Below, one piece after another: positions 7,132 to 16,314 of a stretch of DNA of 64,000 bases. This stretch comes from G965215145 sp965215145. GTDB taxonomy: Bacteria > Bacteroidota > Rhodothermia > Rhodothermales > JANQRZ01. Under the pieces are notes generated by a model. It saw nothing but the letters and a program-made list of their open reading frames with translations. It had not been told where the DNA came from and did not search any database. Position 1 is the first letter of the stretch; each line of letters starts with the position of its first letter. The stretch spans positions 1,054,001 to 1,118,000 of the forward strand of contig OZ244038.1 in assembly GCA_965215145.1 (NCBI GenBank), given 5' to 3'. A program made the translations under genes and the position numbers.

Positions 7132-10077
7132 ATGCGTTTCCTCCCCGCCATCCTCGTCGCCCTGCTCGCCACGCCGGTGGTGGCGCAGCCCGTCGCGCCG
7201 GCCACGCCGCGCGCCGAGAGCGCACTCGCCAACCCCGTCCCGTTCACGCCGGCCGAGGCTCGCCTTGCCGGGTTCGAGCGGCACCGCGCGCTGGAAGCCG
7301 CGTCGCTCGTCCAGGACGTCCCCTTCCGCTCCGTCGGGCCGACGGTGATGAGCGGGCGCGTGACCGACCTCGACGCCCACCCCAGGGACCCCGCGACGTT
7401 CTACGTCGCCTACGCCTCCGGTGGGCTCTGGAAGACGACCACCAACGGCTCCGCCTTCGAGCCGCTCTTCGACGACGAGGCCAGCATGACCATCGGCGAC
7501 ATCGCCGTGGACTGGCGCGACGGGGAGGGCAACACGATCTGGGTCGGGACGGGGGAGAACAACTCCAGCCGCTCCTCCTACGCCGGCACCGGCCTCTACC
7601 GCAGCACCGACGGCGGCGAGACGTGGCGGCACATGGGCCTCGCCGAGACCCACCACGTCGGCCGCATCATCCTCCACCCCGACGACCCGAACACGCTCTG
7701 GGTCGCCGCCATCGGACACCTCTACTCGCCGAACGAGGAGCGCGGCGTCTACCGGACCACCGACGGCGGGCAGACGTGGACGAAGACGCTGTTCGTCGGC
7801 CCCGACGCCGGCGTGATCGACCTCGTCATCGACCCCACCGACCCCGAGGTGCTCTACGCCGCGGCGTGGCACCGGAAGCGGCGGGCCTGGGACTTCACCG
7901 AGGCCGGCACGGAGAGCGGCATCTTCAAGAGCACCGACGGCGGGACCACGTGGGACCGGGTCACGACCGAGGGCAGCGGCTTCCCCACCGGCTTCGGCGT
8001 CGGGCGGATCGGGCTGGCCGTCTACCCCGGCAACCCCGAGACGCTGTTCGCCGTGCTCGACAACCAGGACCGCCGGCCCGAGGAGGAGGATGACGACGCG
8101 CCGGCGCTCACGAAGGACGCCCTCCGGGAGATGAGCCGCGACGCCTTCCTCGAAGTCGCCGAGGACGACCTCAACGACTTCCTCGACCGCAACGGCTTCC
8201 CCCTCTCCTACACCGCGCAGTCGCTGCTCGACATGGTCCGCCAGGGCAAGCTGGAGCCGATCGCGCTCGTGGAATACCTCGAAGACGCGAACCGGCAGCT
8301 CTTCGACACCCCCGTCGTCGGCGCCGAGGTCTACCGCTCCGACGACGGCGGGCGCTCGTGGCAGAAGACCCACGACGGGTTCATCGACGACCTCTTCTTC
8401 TCCTACGGCTACTACTTCGGCGAGGTCAGGGTCTCCCCGCAGAACCCCGACCGGCTCTACCTCCTCGGCGTCCCGCTGATCGCCTCCTCCGACGGCGGGC
8501 GGACGTGGGCGGCCATCGACGAGGACCACGTCCACGTGGATCACCACGCCCTCCACGTCAGCCCGACGCGGCCGGGCCACCTCATCAGCGGCAACGACGG
8601 CGGCGTGAACGTCTCGTTCGACGACGGCGAGAGCTGGACGAAGGCCAACGTCCCGCCCGTCGGGCAGTTCTACACCGTGGCCGTGGACATGGCCGAGCCG
8701 TACAACGTCTACGGCGGGCTCCAGGACAACGGTGTCTGGATGGGGCCGCACACCCACACCCCCGGCCCCGACTGGCGCGCCTCCGGCGAGTACGCCTTCG
8801 ACTGGATCATGGGCGGCGACGGGATGCAGATCGAGGTCGACCCCCGAACCAACAACACCGTCTACACCGGCTTCCAGTTCGGGAACTACTTCCGCCTCGA
8901 CCGGCCCGTCGAGGGCGCGCCCTACGACCGCGCGCGGATCACCCCGAGCCACGAGCTCGGCGAGCGCCCGCTCCGGTTCAACTGGCAGACCCCGATCCAC
9001 CTCTCGCGCCACGCCCCGGACGTGCTCTACCTCGGCTCGCAGCGGGTCCACCGCTCGCTCGACCGCGGCGACACCTGGGAGGCGCTGTCGGAGGACCTCA
9101 CGAAGGGCGGCCTCCCCGGCGACGTCCCGTACGGCACCCTCACCTCGCTCGACGAATCTCCTCTCCGGTTCGGCCTCCTCGCCGCCGGCACGGACGACGG
9201 GCTCGTGTGGACCTCCGACGGCGGGCGCCAGTGGACGAACGTCTCAGCCGGCCTCCCTGACGATCTCTGGGTGAGCCGCGTCGAGATGAGCCACCACGAC
9301 GCCGACCGGCTCTACGTCGCCCTCAACGGCTACCGCTGGGACAACTTCGAGGCCCACGTCTACCGCTCCGACGACCTCGGCCGGACGTGGACGCGGATCG
9401 GGACGGACCTCCCGATGGAGCCGGTGAACGTCGTCGTCGAGGACCCCGAGAACGCGGACCTCCTCTACGTCGGCACCGACCACGGCGTCTACGTCTCGCT
9501 CGACCGGGGCGCGACGTTCGCGGCGATGCAGGGGCCGGAGGACGGCCGCCTCCCGAACGTCCCCGTCCACGACCTCAAGGTCCACCCGCGCGACAAGGAC
9601 CTCGTCGTCGGCACGCACGGCCGCTCGATCTACGTCGCCGATGTGGAGCACGTGCAGGCGCTCACGCCGGAGATCCTCGCGGGCAGCCTCCACGTGTTCG
9701 ACCTCGACAAGGTGACGCGCTCGGAGCGGTGGGGGAGCCGGGGCTGGACGTGGAGCGATCCTTTCGAGCCGGAGGTTCGCGTGGCCTACTTCGCGCCCGC
9801 GGCCGGCGAGGCCCGCGTCGCCGTGCGCGACACGAGCGGTGCCCTCGTCGCCTCCTTCGCTGACGAGGCCGCGCGCGGGCTCAACTACGTCACCTACGAC
9901 GTGGCCTACGCCGACGACCTCCAGCCTGAAGACACGGAGCCCGCCGACGATGGGCGCACGTACCTCCCGGCTGGGGAGTATGAGGTGACGCTCTCGATGG
10001 GCGGGGAGACGGTGACGCGGACGCTGGTCATCGAGGAGGGGCCGAAGCCGCCGAGCCGCCGGAAAAAGACACCGTAG
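7132..10077 (+). CDS. Secreted BNR/sortilin (VPS10)-like beta-propeller protein
   Basis: A 981-residue exported protein with a signal peptide (MRFLPAILVALLATPVVAQP). At least ten Asp-box-like repeats of the form S/T-x-D-x-G-x-x-W are visible, for example STDGGETW, TTDGGQTW, STDGGTTW, SDDGGRSW, SSDGGRTW, SLDRGDTW, TSDGGRQW and SDDLGRTW. They predict one or two large beta-propellers of the kind annotated as VPS10 or WD40/YVTN/BNR-like 'glycosyl hydrolase'. The C-terminal part (about 880-975) looks like a beta-sandwich. It lacks the type IX sorting domain seen in other secreted proteins here and ends in a basic tail (PSRRKKTP). Substrate unknown; it need not be an enzyme. Confidence 0.85.
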   Translation: MRFLPAILVALLATPVVAQPVAPATPRAESALANPVPFTPAEARLAGFERHRALEAASLVQDVPFRSVGPTVMSGRVTDLDAHPRDPATFYVAYASGGLWKTTTNGSAFEPLFDDEASMTIGDIAVDWRDGEGNTIWVGTGENNSSRSSYAGTGLYRSTDGGETWRHMGLAETHHVGRIILHPDDPNTLWVAAIGHLYSPNEERGVYRTTDGGQTWTKTLFVGPDAGVIDLVIDPTDPEVLYAAAWHRKRRAWDFTEAGTESGIFKSTDGGTTWDRVTTEGSGFPTGFGVGRIGLAVYPGNPETLFAVLDNQDRRPEEEDDDAPALTKDALREMSRDAFLEVAEDDLNDFLDRNGFPLSYTAQSLLDMVRQGKLEPIALVEYLEDANRQLFDTPVVGAEVYRSDDGGRSWQKTHDGFIDDLFFSYGYYFGEVRVSPQNPDRLYLLGVPLIASSDGGRTWAAIDEDHVHVDHHALHVSPTRPGHLISGNDGGVNVSFDDGESWTKANVPPVGQFYTVAVDMAEPYNVYGGLQDNGVWMGPHTHTPGPDWRASGEYAFDWIMGGDGMQIEVDPRTNNTVYTGFQFGNYFRLDRPVEGAPYDRARITPSHELGERPLRFNWQTPIHLSRHAPDVLYLGSQRVHRSLDRGDTWEALSEDLTKGGLPGDVPYGTLTSLDESPLRFGLLAAGTDDGLVWTSDGGRQWTNVSAGLPDDLWVSRVEMSHHDADRLYVALNGYRWDNFEAHVYRSDDLGRTWTRIGTDLPMEPVNVVVEDPENADLLYVGTDHGVYVSLDRGATFAAMQGPEDGRLPNVPVHDLKVHPRDKDLVVGTHGRSIYVADVEHVQALTPEILAGSLHVFDLDKVTRSERWGSRGWTWSDPFEPEVRVAYFAPAAGEARVAVRDTSGALVASFADEAARGLNYVTYDVAYADDLQPEDTEPADDGRTYLPAGEYEVTLSMGGETVTRTLVIEEGPKPPSRRKKTP

Positions 10078-10082
10078 GATCA

Positions 10083-10604
10083 CTAGTTAGCCAATGCGAT
10101 AGTAGCACAGAGCGCGAAAAGACCTAAAATTATACCTAGAGCTGCGAGAAAGTTGGCATCTGTTGCCATCTTGACGCTGCGCCTTGTCTGTGCCTCTTGG
10201 ATTACTGACCATAGATTGTTTCCGAGTAAGAGTCTGCTGTTGATGATGTCATATCTAAGGAGTAAAATTACTTGGACCATGTGATTCTGAAGATGCATGT
10301 GATATAATGCACTTCTGTTTAGCGGCTCGGTGCTCGTGATAGTCATCGAAGGGCGTATTACGAATTGTTTAGCCCTGCTCTCGAAGTCAATCATTTCGTG
10401 TTGGAGCGCATTGGCATCTTGCTCAAGCTCTTGGGTGATCTCTACAGTCTCTTGGCCCGGATCGCCAGGAATATGGACTCCGAGAATGCGAGCATTGAGG
10501 CTGTTGAAGGCATCTGTCAGGCGATTGTGCTCCTCTAGAAGAGCATCTACCTCTGGATTGTGCTCGGGATCTAACCAGACGTGAGGCGCGGGGGCGGGCG
10601 ACAT
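10083..10604 (-). CDS. Hypothetical membrane-anchored protein, low G+C
   Basis: A 173-residue product without a recognised family. It has a helical, partly coiled-coil N-terminal part (DALLEEHNRLTDAFNSLNAR, ELEQDANALQHEMIDFE), a middle rich in His/Asn/Leu, and one C-terminal membrane segment (FLAALGIILGLFALCATIAL). Its base composition is strikingly AT-richer than its neighbours and it uses codons rare in flanking genes, which suggests recent acquisition. Its stop lies 5 nt after the propeller gene's stop on the other strand. It sits next to a toxin-antitoxin pair but shows no toxin signature. Confidence 0.7.
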   Translation of the reverse strand: MSPAPAPHVWLDPEHNPEVDALLEEHNRLTDAFNSLNARILGVHIPGDPGQETVEITQELEQDANALQHEMIDFESRAKQFVIRPSMTITSTEPLNRSALYHMHLQNHMVQVILLLRYDIINSRLLLGNNLWSVIQEAQTRRSVKMATDANFLAALGIILGLFALCATIALAN

Positions 10605-10700
10605 AGGATCTGCTAGGTGTTGTGTTGCGCTAAGTGCGGACGGGGGCTTGCTATCGTTAGTCCTGTGACCAGAGGAGCCGTCGTGGACACGGCGGCACGC

Positions 10701-10967
10701 TCAGCGGAGCAGCCGGTCGTAGGCGTCGTGGGGGCCGATCCAGAACCAGAAGATTTCCCCCTCCTGCTCCAGAGCTAACGCCCGGTAGTCGCGGCCGATG
10801 CGAACGGACCAGAGCGGCGGCGACGTCCCGGACAGCTTTTTGAAGCGGAGCGAGGAATGGCGCGGGTCCGCCTCGAGGAGTCGATGGTTCTTCCGGGCTA
10901 ATCGCTGGACGGACTCCGGCAACGCCTCAAAGCGCTGCCAGAATCCGGCCGTCGTGCGGTGTGTCAC
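10701..10967 (-). CDS. RelE/ParE-superfamily toxin
   Basis: An 88-residue product with the fold features of RelE-like toxins: an N-terminal helical hairpin (FWQRFEALPESVQRLARKNH), then strands LRFKKLSG, LWSVRIGRDYRALAL, IFWFWIGPHDAYDRLL. RelE relatives cleave mRNA at the ribosome; the substrate here is not known. The GTG start at 10967 is chosen because it overlaps the antitoxin stop as GTGA, implying translational coupling; a TTG at 10985 would give a longer form. Second gene of a type II toxin-antitoxin operon. Confidence 0.82.
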   Translation of the reverse strand: MTHRTTAGFWQRFEALPESVQRLARKNHRLLEADPRHSSLRFKKLSGTSPPLWSVRIGRDYRALALEQEGEIFWFWIGPHDAYDRLLR

Positions 10968-11164
10968 GGGAGCGGGCGGACACAACCCGCTGCAATATCC
11001 TCCTCAGCCTCACGGACGAGAGCGTCGAGCCGGCCGGCTTTCGCGTCGGCTTCGATCTGCCGGTCCCAGTCATCGGCCTTGTAGTCCTCGAACCACTCTG
11101 TGAAGCGGGCGAGGTCTTCGGGAGAGAGTCGTGCGACGGCGTTCTCCAGTTCCTGGACGCTCAT
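10964..11164 (-). CDS. Antitoxin of the RelE-type pair
   Basis: A 66-residue acidic product beginning MSVQELENAVARLSPEDLAR and containing DDWDRQIEADAKAGRLDAL, the pattern of small antitoxins encoded directly before RelE-like toxins. It is expected to bind and neutralise the toxin and to repress its own operon. The ATG at 11164 is preferred over an upstream in-frame start at 11221 that would add a non-conserved extension. Overlaps the toxin by 4 nt. Confidence 0.82.
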   Translation of the reverse strand: MSVQELENAVARLSPEDLARFTEWFEDYKADDWDRQIEADAKAGRLDALVREAEEDIAAGCVRPLP

Positions 11165-11230
11165 AGTCTCTGTAGGCCGGTCAGATAGCGGGTTAACCCA
11201 CCGGGGGGGCTTCCTGTTCACCGTAGCCCT

Positions 11231-12916
11231 CTACCGCACCAGCGTCAACCGGTGCACTTCGCGGAAGGACGCGCCCTCGACGCGGACGATGTAGGGGCCG
11301 GCGGGCAGGGCCGCCCCGTCGAGCGTGAGCCGGTGCGGCGTGCCGGCGGCAATCGGGCCGTCGTGCAGCGTCGTCACCCAGCGGCCGAGTGCGTCGAAGA
11401 CGGCCACGGTGACGGGCTGCGGCTCGGCTACGCGGAGCCTCACGATAGCGGTCCCGGCGAAGGGGTTGGGATAGGCGTCCAGCGCGTAGCCAGCGGCCGG
11501 ACCGGGCTCGGCGGCGGTGGTGCCGGAGAAGGAGAACGTAACGTGGATCTCCCCCTCGTCCACGCCGAAGAATCCGCTGTTGCCCGTGACTCGGAAGTAG
11601 TACGTCATCCCCGCCTCGACAGGGAGGTCGCTCAGGGCCGTGTCGGCGCCGGCGTTCTGGAAGGCGCAGATCAGCTCCGTGAGCGGGTGGCCGTCGCCGC
11701 GCTGGACGCTGAGGATGGGGGGGAAGTCGCTGCCGGCGAGGCTGATGCTGGCGGTGCCGTCCGAGGGCGCGGTGAAGCTCCAGTAGACCGAGTTGCCGCC
11801 GTCGAGCCCGCACGAGGCGATAGTCTCGTCGGCCTCGCTGCTGGCGCCGACGTTCGTGCCCATCTGGAAGTCCGTCGGCTCCTCCAAGGGTCGGGCGTCG
11901 GCGAGGTCGTCGTTGTCGAGCGGGAGGGGGATCCGCAGTGAGCCCTCGCCGCTCCCCACGCTCGCCCCGACCGTCACGCCCTCGACGGTGGCCTCCGCCA
12001 CGGCCGCGTCGAGCCGGTTGCCGTTGCCCGCGTCTTCAGCCACGTCGTAGAGGAGGACCACGTAGTTGTTGCCCGGCACAAGCTCCTGGCTCCCCGTGAA
12101 CGCCATCTGCCCACTCGGGTCTGCGATGGAGGCGCCGAAGGGCGTCCCTCCGCCCGATCCCTCGAAAAGAAGCTGCCCCGTATACGTCACCTGCGCCGCG
12201 GCGATGTCGGCCGGGTCCGTCGTGCCCTCGGTGGTGAAGGTGATGGCCTCCAGCGTCGCCGTCCCGGTCGTGCCGCCGATGCGCACGTTTGCCACGATCA
12301 CTGGGTTGTCGGTCGAGCCCGGCTGCACGTCGTCGCGGTACTGGAAGGCGAACCGGACATCCTCCACGAAGGCCGGCGCGTCCGGCCCTACGACGACGTT
12401 GTCCACGAAGAAGCCGTCGCCGCCGTTCTGGCGGACGCGGAAGGCGACGTAGACCGTCTGCCCGGCGTAGGCCCCGAGGTCCACGACGAGCCGCGCCGAG
12501 AACGTCGGCGCCGGCCCGAAGTCTTTCTCGGTGAACGTCGCCACGGCGGCGTAGTCGTCGGGGTCGGTCTGGCTGCCCGTTGAGACGAGCACGGCCAATT
12601 CGCCACCCTCGACCCCCTGGAACAGCTCTGCCGCGTCGAAGCTGAGCGTGTGGGCGTCGGCGGTGAGGGCGAGGGCGGGCGTGGCGAGGTAGTCCTCGGC
12701 GAACTGCCCCGCAGGCGCGGACTGCTCGGGGACAAAAGCCCACGTGTTGTCGCGGTCGTCGTCGTAGAACCCGACCCACGAGGCCTCAGTGGCGACGCCG
12801 TTGTCGAACACGGCCCACCCGTCGGGCGGAAAACCTCCGCCCTCGAAGTCTTCCGAGAGAAGCGGCTGCGCGGCAGTTGGCGCGGCGAGTAGGAGGAGGG
12901 CGAGGAGACGGAGCAC
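11231..12916 (-). CDS. Secreted choice-of-anchor J/cleaved-adhesin-like protein with C-terminal sorting domain
   Basis: A 561-residue exported protein with a signal peptide (MLRLLALLLLAAPTAAQ). The region after it reads SEDFEGGGFPPDGWAVFDNG and continues to a metal-site-like VDNVVV, typical of the choice-of-anchor J (cleaved adhesin, carbohydrate-binding) fold, about residues 20-175. A middle beta-rich region and a PPC-like domain (about 350-465, WSFTAPSDGTASISL) follow. The last ~80 residues are a type IX-like sorting domain (YPNPF, VAVFDALGRWV, ALPAGPYIVRV, HRLTLVR). Probably surface-attached; ligand unknown. Confidence 0.82.
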   Translation of the reverse strand: MLRLLALLLLAAPTAAQPLLSEDFEGGGFPPDGWAVFDNGVATEASWVGFYDDDRDNTWAFVPEQSAPAGQFAEDYLATPALALTADAHTLSFDAAELFQGVEGGELAVLVSTGSQTDPDDYAAVATFTEKDFGPAPTFSARLVVDLGAYAGQTVYVAFRVRQNGGDGFFVDNVVVGPDAPAFVEDVRFAFQYRDDVQPGSTDNPVIVANVRIGGTTGTATLEAITFTTEGTTDPADIAAAQVTYTGQLLFEGSGGGTPFGASIADPSGQMAFTGSQELVPGNNYVVLLYDVAEDAGNGNRLDAAVAEATVEGVTVGASVGSGEGSLRIPLPLDNDDLADARPLEEPTDFQMGTNVGASSEADETIASCGLDGGNSVYWSFTAPSDGTASISLAGSDFPPILSVQRGDGHPLTELICAFQNAGADTALSDLPVEAGMTYYFRVTGNSGFFGVDEGEIHVTFSFSGTTAAEPGPAAGYALDAYPNPFAGTAIVRLRVAEPQPVTVAVFDALGRWVTTLHDGPIAAGTPHRLTLDGAALPAGPYIVRVEGASFREVHRLTLVR

Positions 12917-12950
12917 GGGGAGGGTCTGTATTGGGGGGCAGGGGTCAGCA

Positions 12951-12958
12951 GGAAGCTA
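12951..12958 (-). promoter_or_regulatory. Putative -7 element of the adhesin-like gene
   Basis: TAGCTTCC on the minus strand, 34 nt upstream of the ATG at 12916. Confidence 0.45.
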
Positions 12959-13115
12959 ACGCCGCGCGGGAGCCGCCCCGCTGGCCTCTGGACGAACGCA
13001 GGTGGAGCCGGGGTGAAAGGGCCGGCGCTCGCGGCACGCGCAGTGGCCTCAGGCGTAGGAGTGTCCGCAGGGGCCGCCTTCGTCGTGGCTATCCGCCTCT
13101 ACTCCGCCCGCACCC

Positions 13116-15638
13116 ATGCAGCTCTACCCCGCCGACGCCGAGGAAAAGCTCGGCTTCCACCTCGTCCGCCGTCGCCTCGAAGGCCACGCCCGGAGCCCCC
13201 TCGGCGCCGAGCGCCTCGCGGCGATGCAGCCGACGACGAACCGCGCCGTCGCCGAGCGGCTGCTGCAACAAACGGCCGAGCTGCAGGAGGCCCTCCGCAC
13301 CGACGACCCAATCCCGCTCTCGCCGCTGCCGGACGTCCGCTCCGCGCTCCGCCGCGCGCAGCCGAAGGACGCGATGCTCGACGCTGATGAGCTGGCCGAG
13401 GTCGGCGCGGCGCTGGGGACGATGCGGCGGGTGCAGGGATACTTCCGCAGTCGGAGGGCCAAGTACCCGGAGGTGGCGCGGCTCGCCCTCCAGATCGAGC
13501 CGCCGAGGGAGCTGGAGGAACACGTCGGTCGGACCGTGACGCCGCAGGGGGCCGTCCGCGACGACGCCTCGTCAGAGCTTCAGCGCATCACCCGCCAGAT
13601 CGCGCAGGTCCAGAGCCAGCTTCGGAACGCGCTGATGAAGGCGCTCCGCGAGGCTGCCCGCGAGGGCCACGCCGCTGAAGAGCAGCCGACGATCCGCGCT
13701 GGCCGCGCCGTGATCCCCGTCCGCGCCGAGGCGAAGCGGAAGGTGCGGGGGTTCGTCCACGACGTCAGCGGCTCCGGCCAGACAGTCTACATCGAGCCCG
13801 CCGCCGTGCTCGACCTCAACAACGAGGTCCGCGAGCTGGAGCTAGAGCGTGGTCGCGAGATCCGCCGCCTCCTGCAGGCCGTGACGCAGCACCTCCGCAG
13901 CCGGCTCCCGCAGGTCCAGGCCGGCCTCGACGCCGTCGCCCGGCTCGACGCGCTCCAGGCCCGCGCCCGCCTCTCGAACGACCTCGACGCGCTCGTCCCC
14001 GACCTCAACGACGAGGGCCGCGTGCGGATCGTCCGCGGGCGCAACCCGGCGCTGGCGCTGCACTTCCAGAACGCGCCGACGTCGCTAGGCGGGGTATCTG
14101 ATCCTGAGGATGGCGTAGGGGCAGTTCATGAACTGCCCCTACCGGACAGCGATCTCGCTGAGGGTGACACACCGCCGTCCCCCCGTGCCGTCGTCCCCCT
14201 CGACCTGGAGCTCTCCGACGCCGTCCGCACCCTCGTCATCACCGGCCCCAACGCCGGCGGCAAGTCCGTGGCGATGAAGACGACGGGGCTGCTCTGCCTC
14301 ATGGCTGCGTGCGGGCTGCCCGTCCCCGCTGCGCCGGGCACGAGCTTGCCTCTGTTCGAGCGGCTGTTCGTGGACATCGGCGACCGGCAGAGCATCGAGC
14401 AGGACCTCTCGACCTTCACCAGCCACCTCCAGAGCCTCCGTCGCACCCTCGCCGAGGCCGACGACCGGACGCTCGTGCTCATCGACGAGGCCGGCACGGG
14501 GACGGACCCGGCCGAGGGCGGGGCGCTCGCGCAGGCCGTGCTGGAAGAACTCACCGCACGTGGTGCCCGCACCGTCGCCACCACCCACCACGGCACGCTC
14601 AAGGCATTCGCCCACGAGGCCGCCGGCGTCGAGAACGCCTCGATGCAGTTCGACGCCGCCACCCTCGCACCGACCTATGTGTTTCAGGGCGGCATCCCCG
14701 GCTCGTCCTACGCCTTCGAGATCGCCGAGCGGGTGGGGCTGCGGGGAGCGGTGCTCGCCCGCTCGCGCGAGCTGGTGGGGGCGCAGAAGACGGCGCTCGA
14801 AGAACTGATCTCGACGTTCGAGGCCAGGACGCAGGCGTTGGAGGAGGAACTGGCCTCCGCCCGCGAGGAGGCCCGTCAGGCCGAGCACGCGCGCAAGACC
14901 TACGAGGGCCGCGCCGAGGCGCTGCAACGGCGGAAGGACGAGGCCATCGGGCAGGCGCTGGAGGAGGCCGAGCGGATCGTCGGCGAGGCCAACGCGCGGG
15001 TCGAGCGGACCATCCGGGAGATCAAGGAGGCCGAGGCGGCGAAGGAGCAGACGCAGCTCGCCCGGCAGAAGCTGGAACGGTTCGGGGAGCAGGTCGGGAA
15101 GCGGAGCAGGAAGGCGAGACGGCGGAGCCCGAAGCCATCGAACGGGGAGGCCCGCGAAGAAGCCCCGACCGTCGCCGGCCCCATCGGCGTCGGCGACCAC
15201 GTCAGGCTCGACGGCAACGGTGCGGTCGGCGAGGTCCTGGAGCTGGACGACGGTGAGGCGCTCGTTGCCCTCGGCCCGATGAAGCTCCGCGCCGAGGTCG
15301 GCCGGCTGGCGAAGGTGGGCGGGCCGCAGCCCCAGCGCGGCAGGAGGAGGCGCGAGCCCCGCCCCGCAGCCGAGGTCCCGATGACGGCGCTCTCGGCGCA
15401 GCGGCGGATCGACGTCCGCGGGCAGCGGGTCGAGGAGGCGCTGCCGGCGGTGACACGGCTGGTGGACGAGGCCGTGGTCGCCGGCGTGCCGGCCGTCGAG
15501 GTGCTGCACGGCAAGGGCACCGGCGCGCTCCGCCAGGCCATCCGCGAGCTTCTCCAAGCCCGCCCCGACGTGGCCGACGCCGACGACGCGGCGTGGAACG
15601 AGGGCGGCTCCGGCGTGACTGTCGTGACGCTGCGCTAA
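13116..15638 (+). CDS. mutS2: Endonuclease MutS2
   Basis: MutS-family ATPase with a C-terminal Smr domain, implicated in suppressing homologous recombination or in rescuing collided ribosomes depending on the organism. The 840-residue protein has the N-terminal MutS core and clamp, Walker A GPNAGGKS (377-384), Walker B VLIDEAGTGTDPAEGG, a long coiled coil (about 560-660) and an Smr domain (about 765-840, IDVRGQRVEEALP, VLHGKGTGALR). Between the helical core and the ATPase start (VVPLDLEL) there is an extra loop of about 40 residues absent from typical MutS2. Part of it (GVGAVHELPLP) is encoded by a perfect 28-bp palindrome (14115-14142). The frame is intact. Confidence 0.95.
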   Translation: MQLYPADAEEKLGFHLVRRRLEGHARSPLGAERLAAMQPTTNRAVAERLLQQTAELQEALRTDDPIPLSPLPDVRSALRRAQPKDAMLDADELAEVGAALGTMRRVQGYFRSRRAKYPEVARLALQIEPPRELEEHVGRTVTPQGAVRDDASSELQRITRQIAQVQSQLRNALMKALREAAREGHAAEEQPTIRAGRAVIPVRAEAKRKVRGFVHDVSGSGQTVYIEPAAVLDLNNEVRELELERGREIRRLLQAVTQHLRSRLPQVQAGLDAVARLDALQARARLSNDLDALVPDLNDEGRVRIVRGRNPALALHFQNAPTSLGGVSDPEDGVGAVHELPLPDSDLAEGDTPPSPRAVVPLDLELSDAVRTLVITGPNAGGKSVAMKTTGLLCLMAACGLPVPAAPGTSLPLFERLFVDIGDRQSIEQDLSTFTSHLQSLRRTLAEADDRTLVLIDEAGTGTDPAEGGALAQAVLEELTARGARTVATTHHGTLKAFAHEAAGVENASMQFDAATLAPTYVFQGGIPGSSYAFEIAERVGLRGAVLARSRELVGAQKTALEELISTFEARTQALEEELASAREEARQAEHARKTYEGRAEALQRRKDEAIGQALEEAERIVGEANARVERTIREIKEAEAAKEQTQLARQKLERFGEQVGKRSRKARRRSPKPSNGEAREEAPTVAGPIGVGDHVRLDGNGAVGEVLELDDGEALVALGPMKLRAEVGRLAKVGGPQPQRGRRRREPRPAAEVPMTALSAQRRIDVRGQRVEEALPAVTRLVDEAVVAGVPAVEVLHGKGTGALRQAIRELLQARPDVADADDAAWNEGGSGVTVVTLR
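14115..14142. repeat. Perfect 28-bp palindrome inside mutS2
   Basis: Shell GTAGGGGC/GCCCCTAC with core AGTTCATGAACT. It belongs to the same family as the intergenic palindromes, yet is translated in frame as part of a MutS2 loop. 28 bp alone is not a multiple of three; with a 2-bp target duplication it would be. Confidence 0.9.
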
Positions 15639-15810
15639 CGGCTCGCCTGGGCGTCTCCGATCCAGGGCATCCCAGAACGCCCCCACCCGTAGAGTGGGCG
15701 CTGGCGGCCTCTGTGGGCCGTTCCGCTGCTGCGGCGCATCCTTTGCTAGGGGATACCCCCGTGGCTGCACTGCGGCCGCCACGATCCCCCACCACACCGG
15801 GGCCGGGACC

Positions 15811-16251
15811 ATGCGACTCCTTACCGCCGCCTTCGGATTGGCGCTGCTGGCAGGCTCCCTCGGAGTGAGCCCGGCCGCTCATGCTCAGCGCACCTCGGCG
15901 AGCCCGGCCGACTCGGCGGCGCTCGGGCGCGTCTCGGCGGCCTTCCAAGCCGGGGACGTGGAGGCCATCCTGAGCCACGCGGCCGACCCGTTGGACCTCG
16001 CCATCTTCGGGCAGGGCGCCGCCTACAGCCGTAGCCAAGCCGCCCTCGTGCTCACGGACTTCTTCCGCAAGCACCCCCCCACGGAGGTGGGGTTCGAGCA
16101 GGAGGTCGTGGCCGAGGACCGGCGCTCGGTGGTCGGGTGGTATCGGACGGCGGCGTGGCCGGAGCCGGCGACGGTGTCTGTGCGGTTCCGCGCGCGCGGG
16201 AACCGATGGGTGATCCGCTCCGTCCGGATCGAGGGGCGCAGGCGCCGCTAG
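15811..16251 (+). CDS. DUF4783-like exported protein
   Basis: A 146-residue product from the ATG at 15811 with a signal peptide ending at AHAQ. The mature part is NTF2-like: FQAGDVEAILSHAADPLDL, then SRSQAALVLTDFFRKHPP, a Trp/Tyr-containing strand and VSVRFRARGNRWVIRSVRIE. This pattern matches DUF4783, a family of small periplasmic proteins largely confined to Bacteroidota, function unknown. It sits between mutS2 and the histidine kinase and ends 63 nt before the latter. Confidence 0.78.
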   Translation: MRLLTAAFGLALLAGSLGVSPAAHAQRTSASPADSAALGRVSAAFQAGDVEAILSHAADPLDLAIFGQGAAYSRSQAALVLTDFFRKHPPTEVGFEQEVVAEDRRSVVGWYRTAAWPEPATVSVRFRARGNRWVIRSVRIEGRRRR

Positions 16252-16277
16252 CGGCGGGCAGGAGGGGGCCCCCGGCG

Positions 16278-16285
16278 TAGCTTGA
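16278..16285 (+). promoter_or_regulatory. Putative -7 element of the histidine kinase gene
   Basis: TAGCTTGA, 29 nt upstream of the ATG at 16315. Confidence 0.35.
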
Positions 16286-16314
16286 GGATCGCGCCCCTCC
16301 GACCCTCTGCGCCG

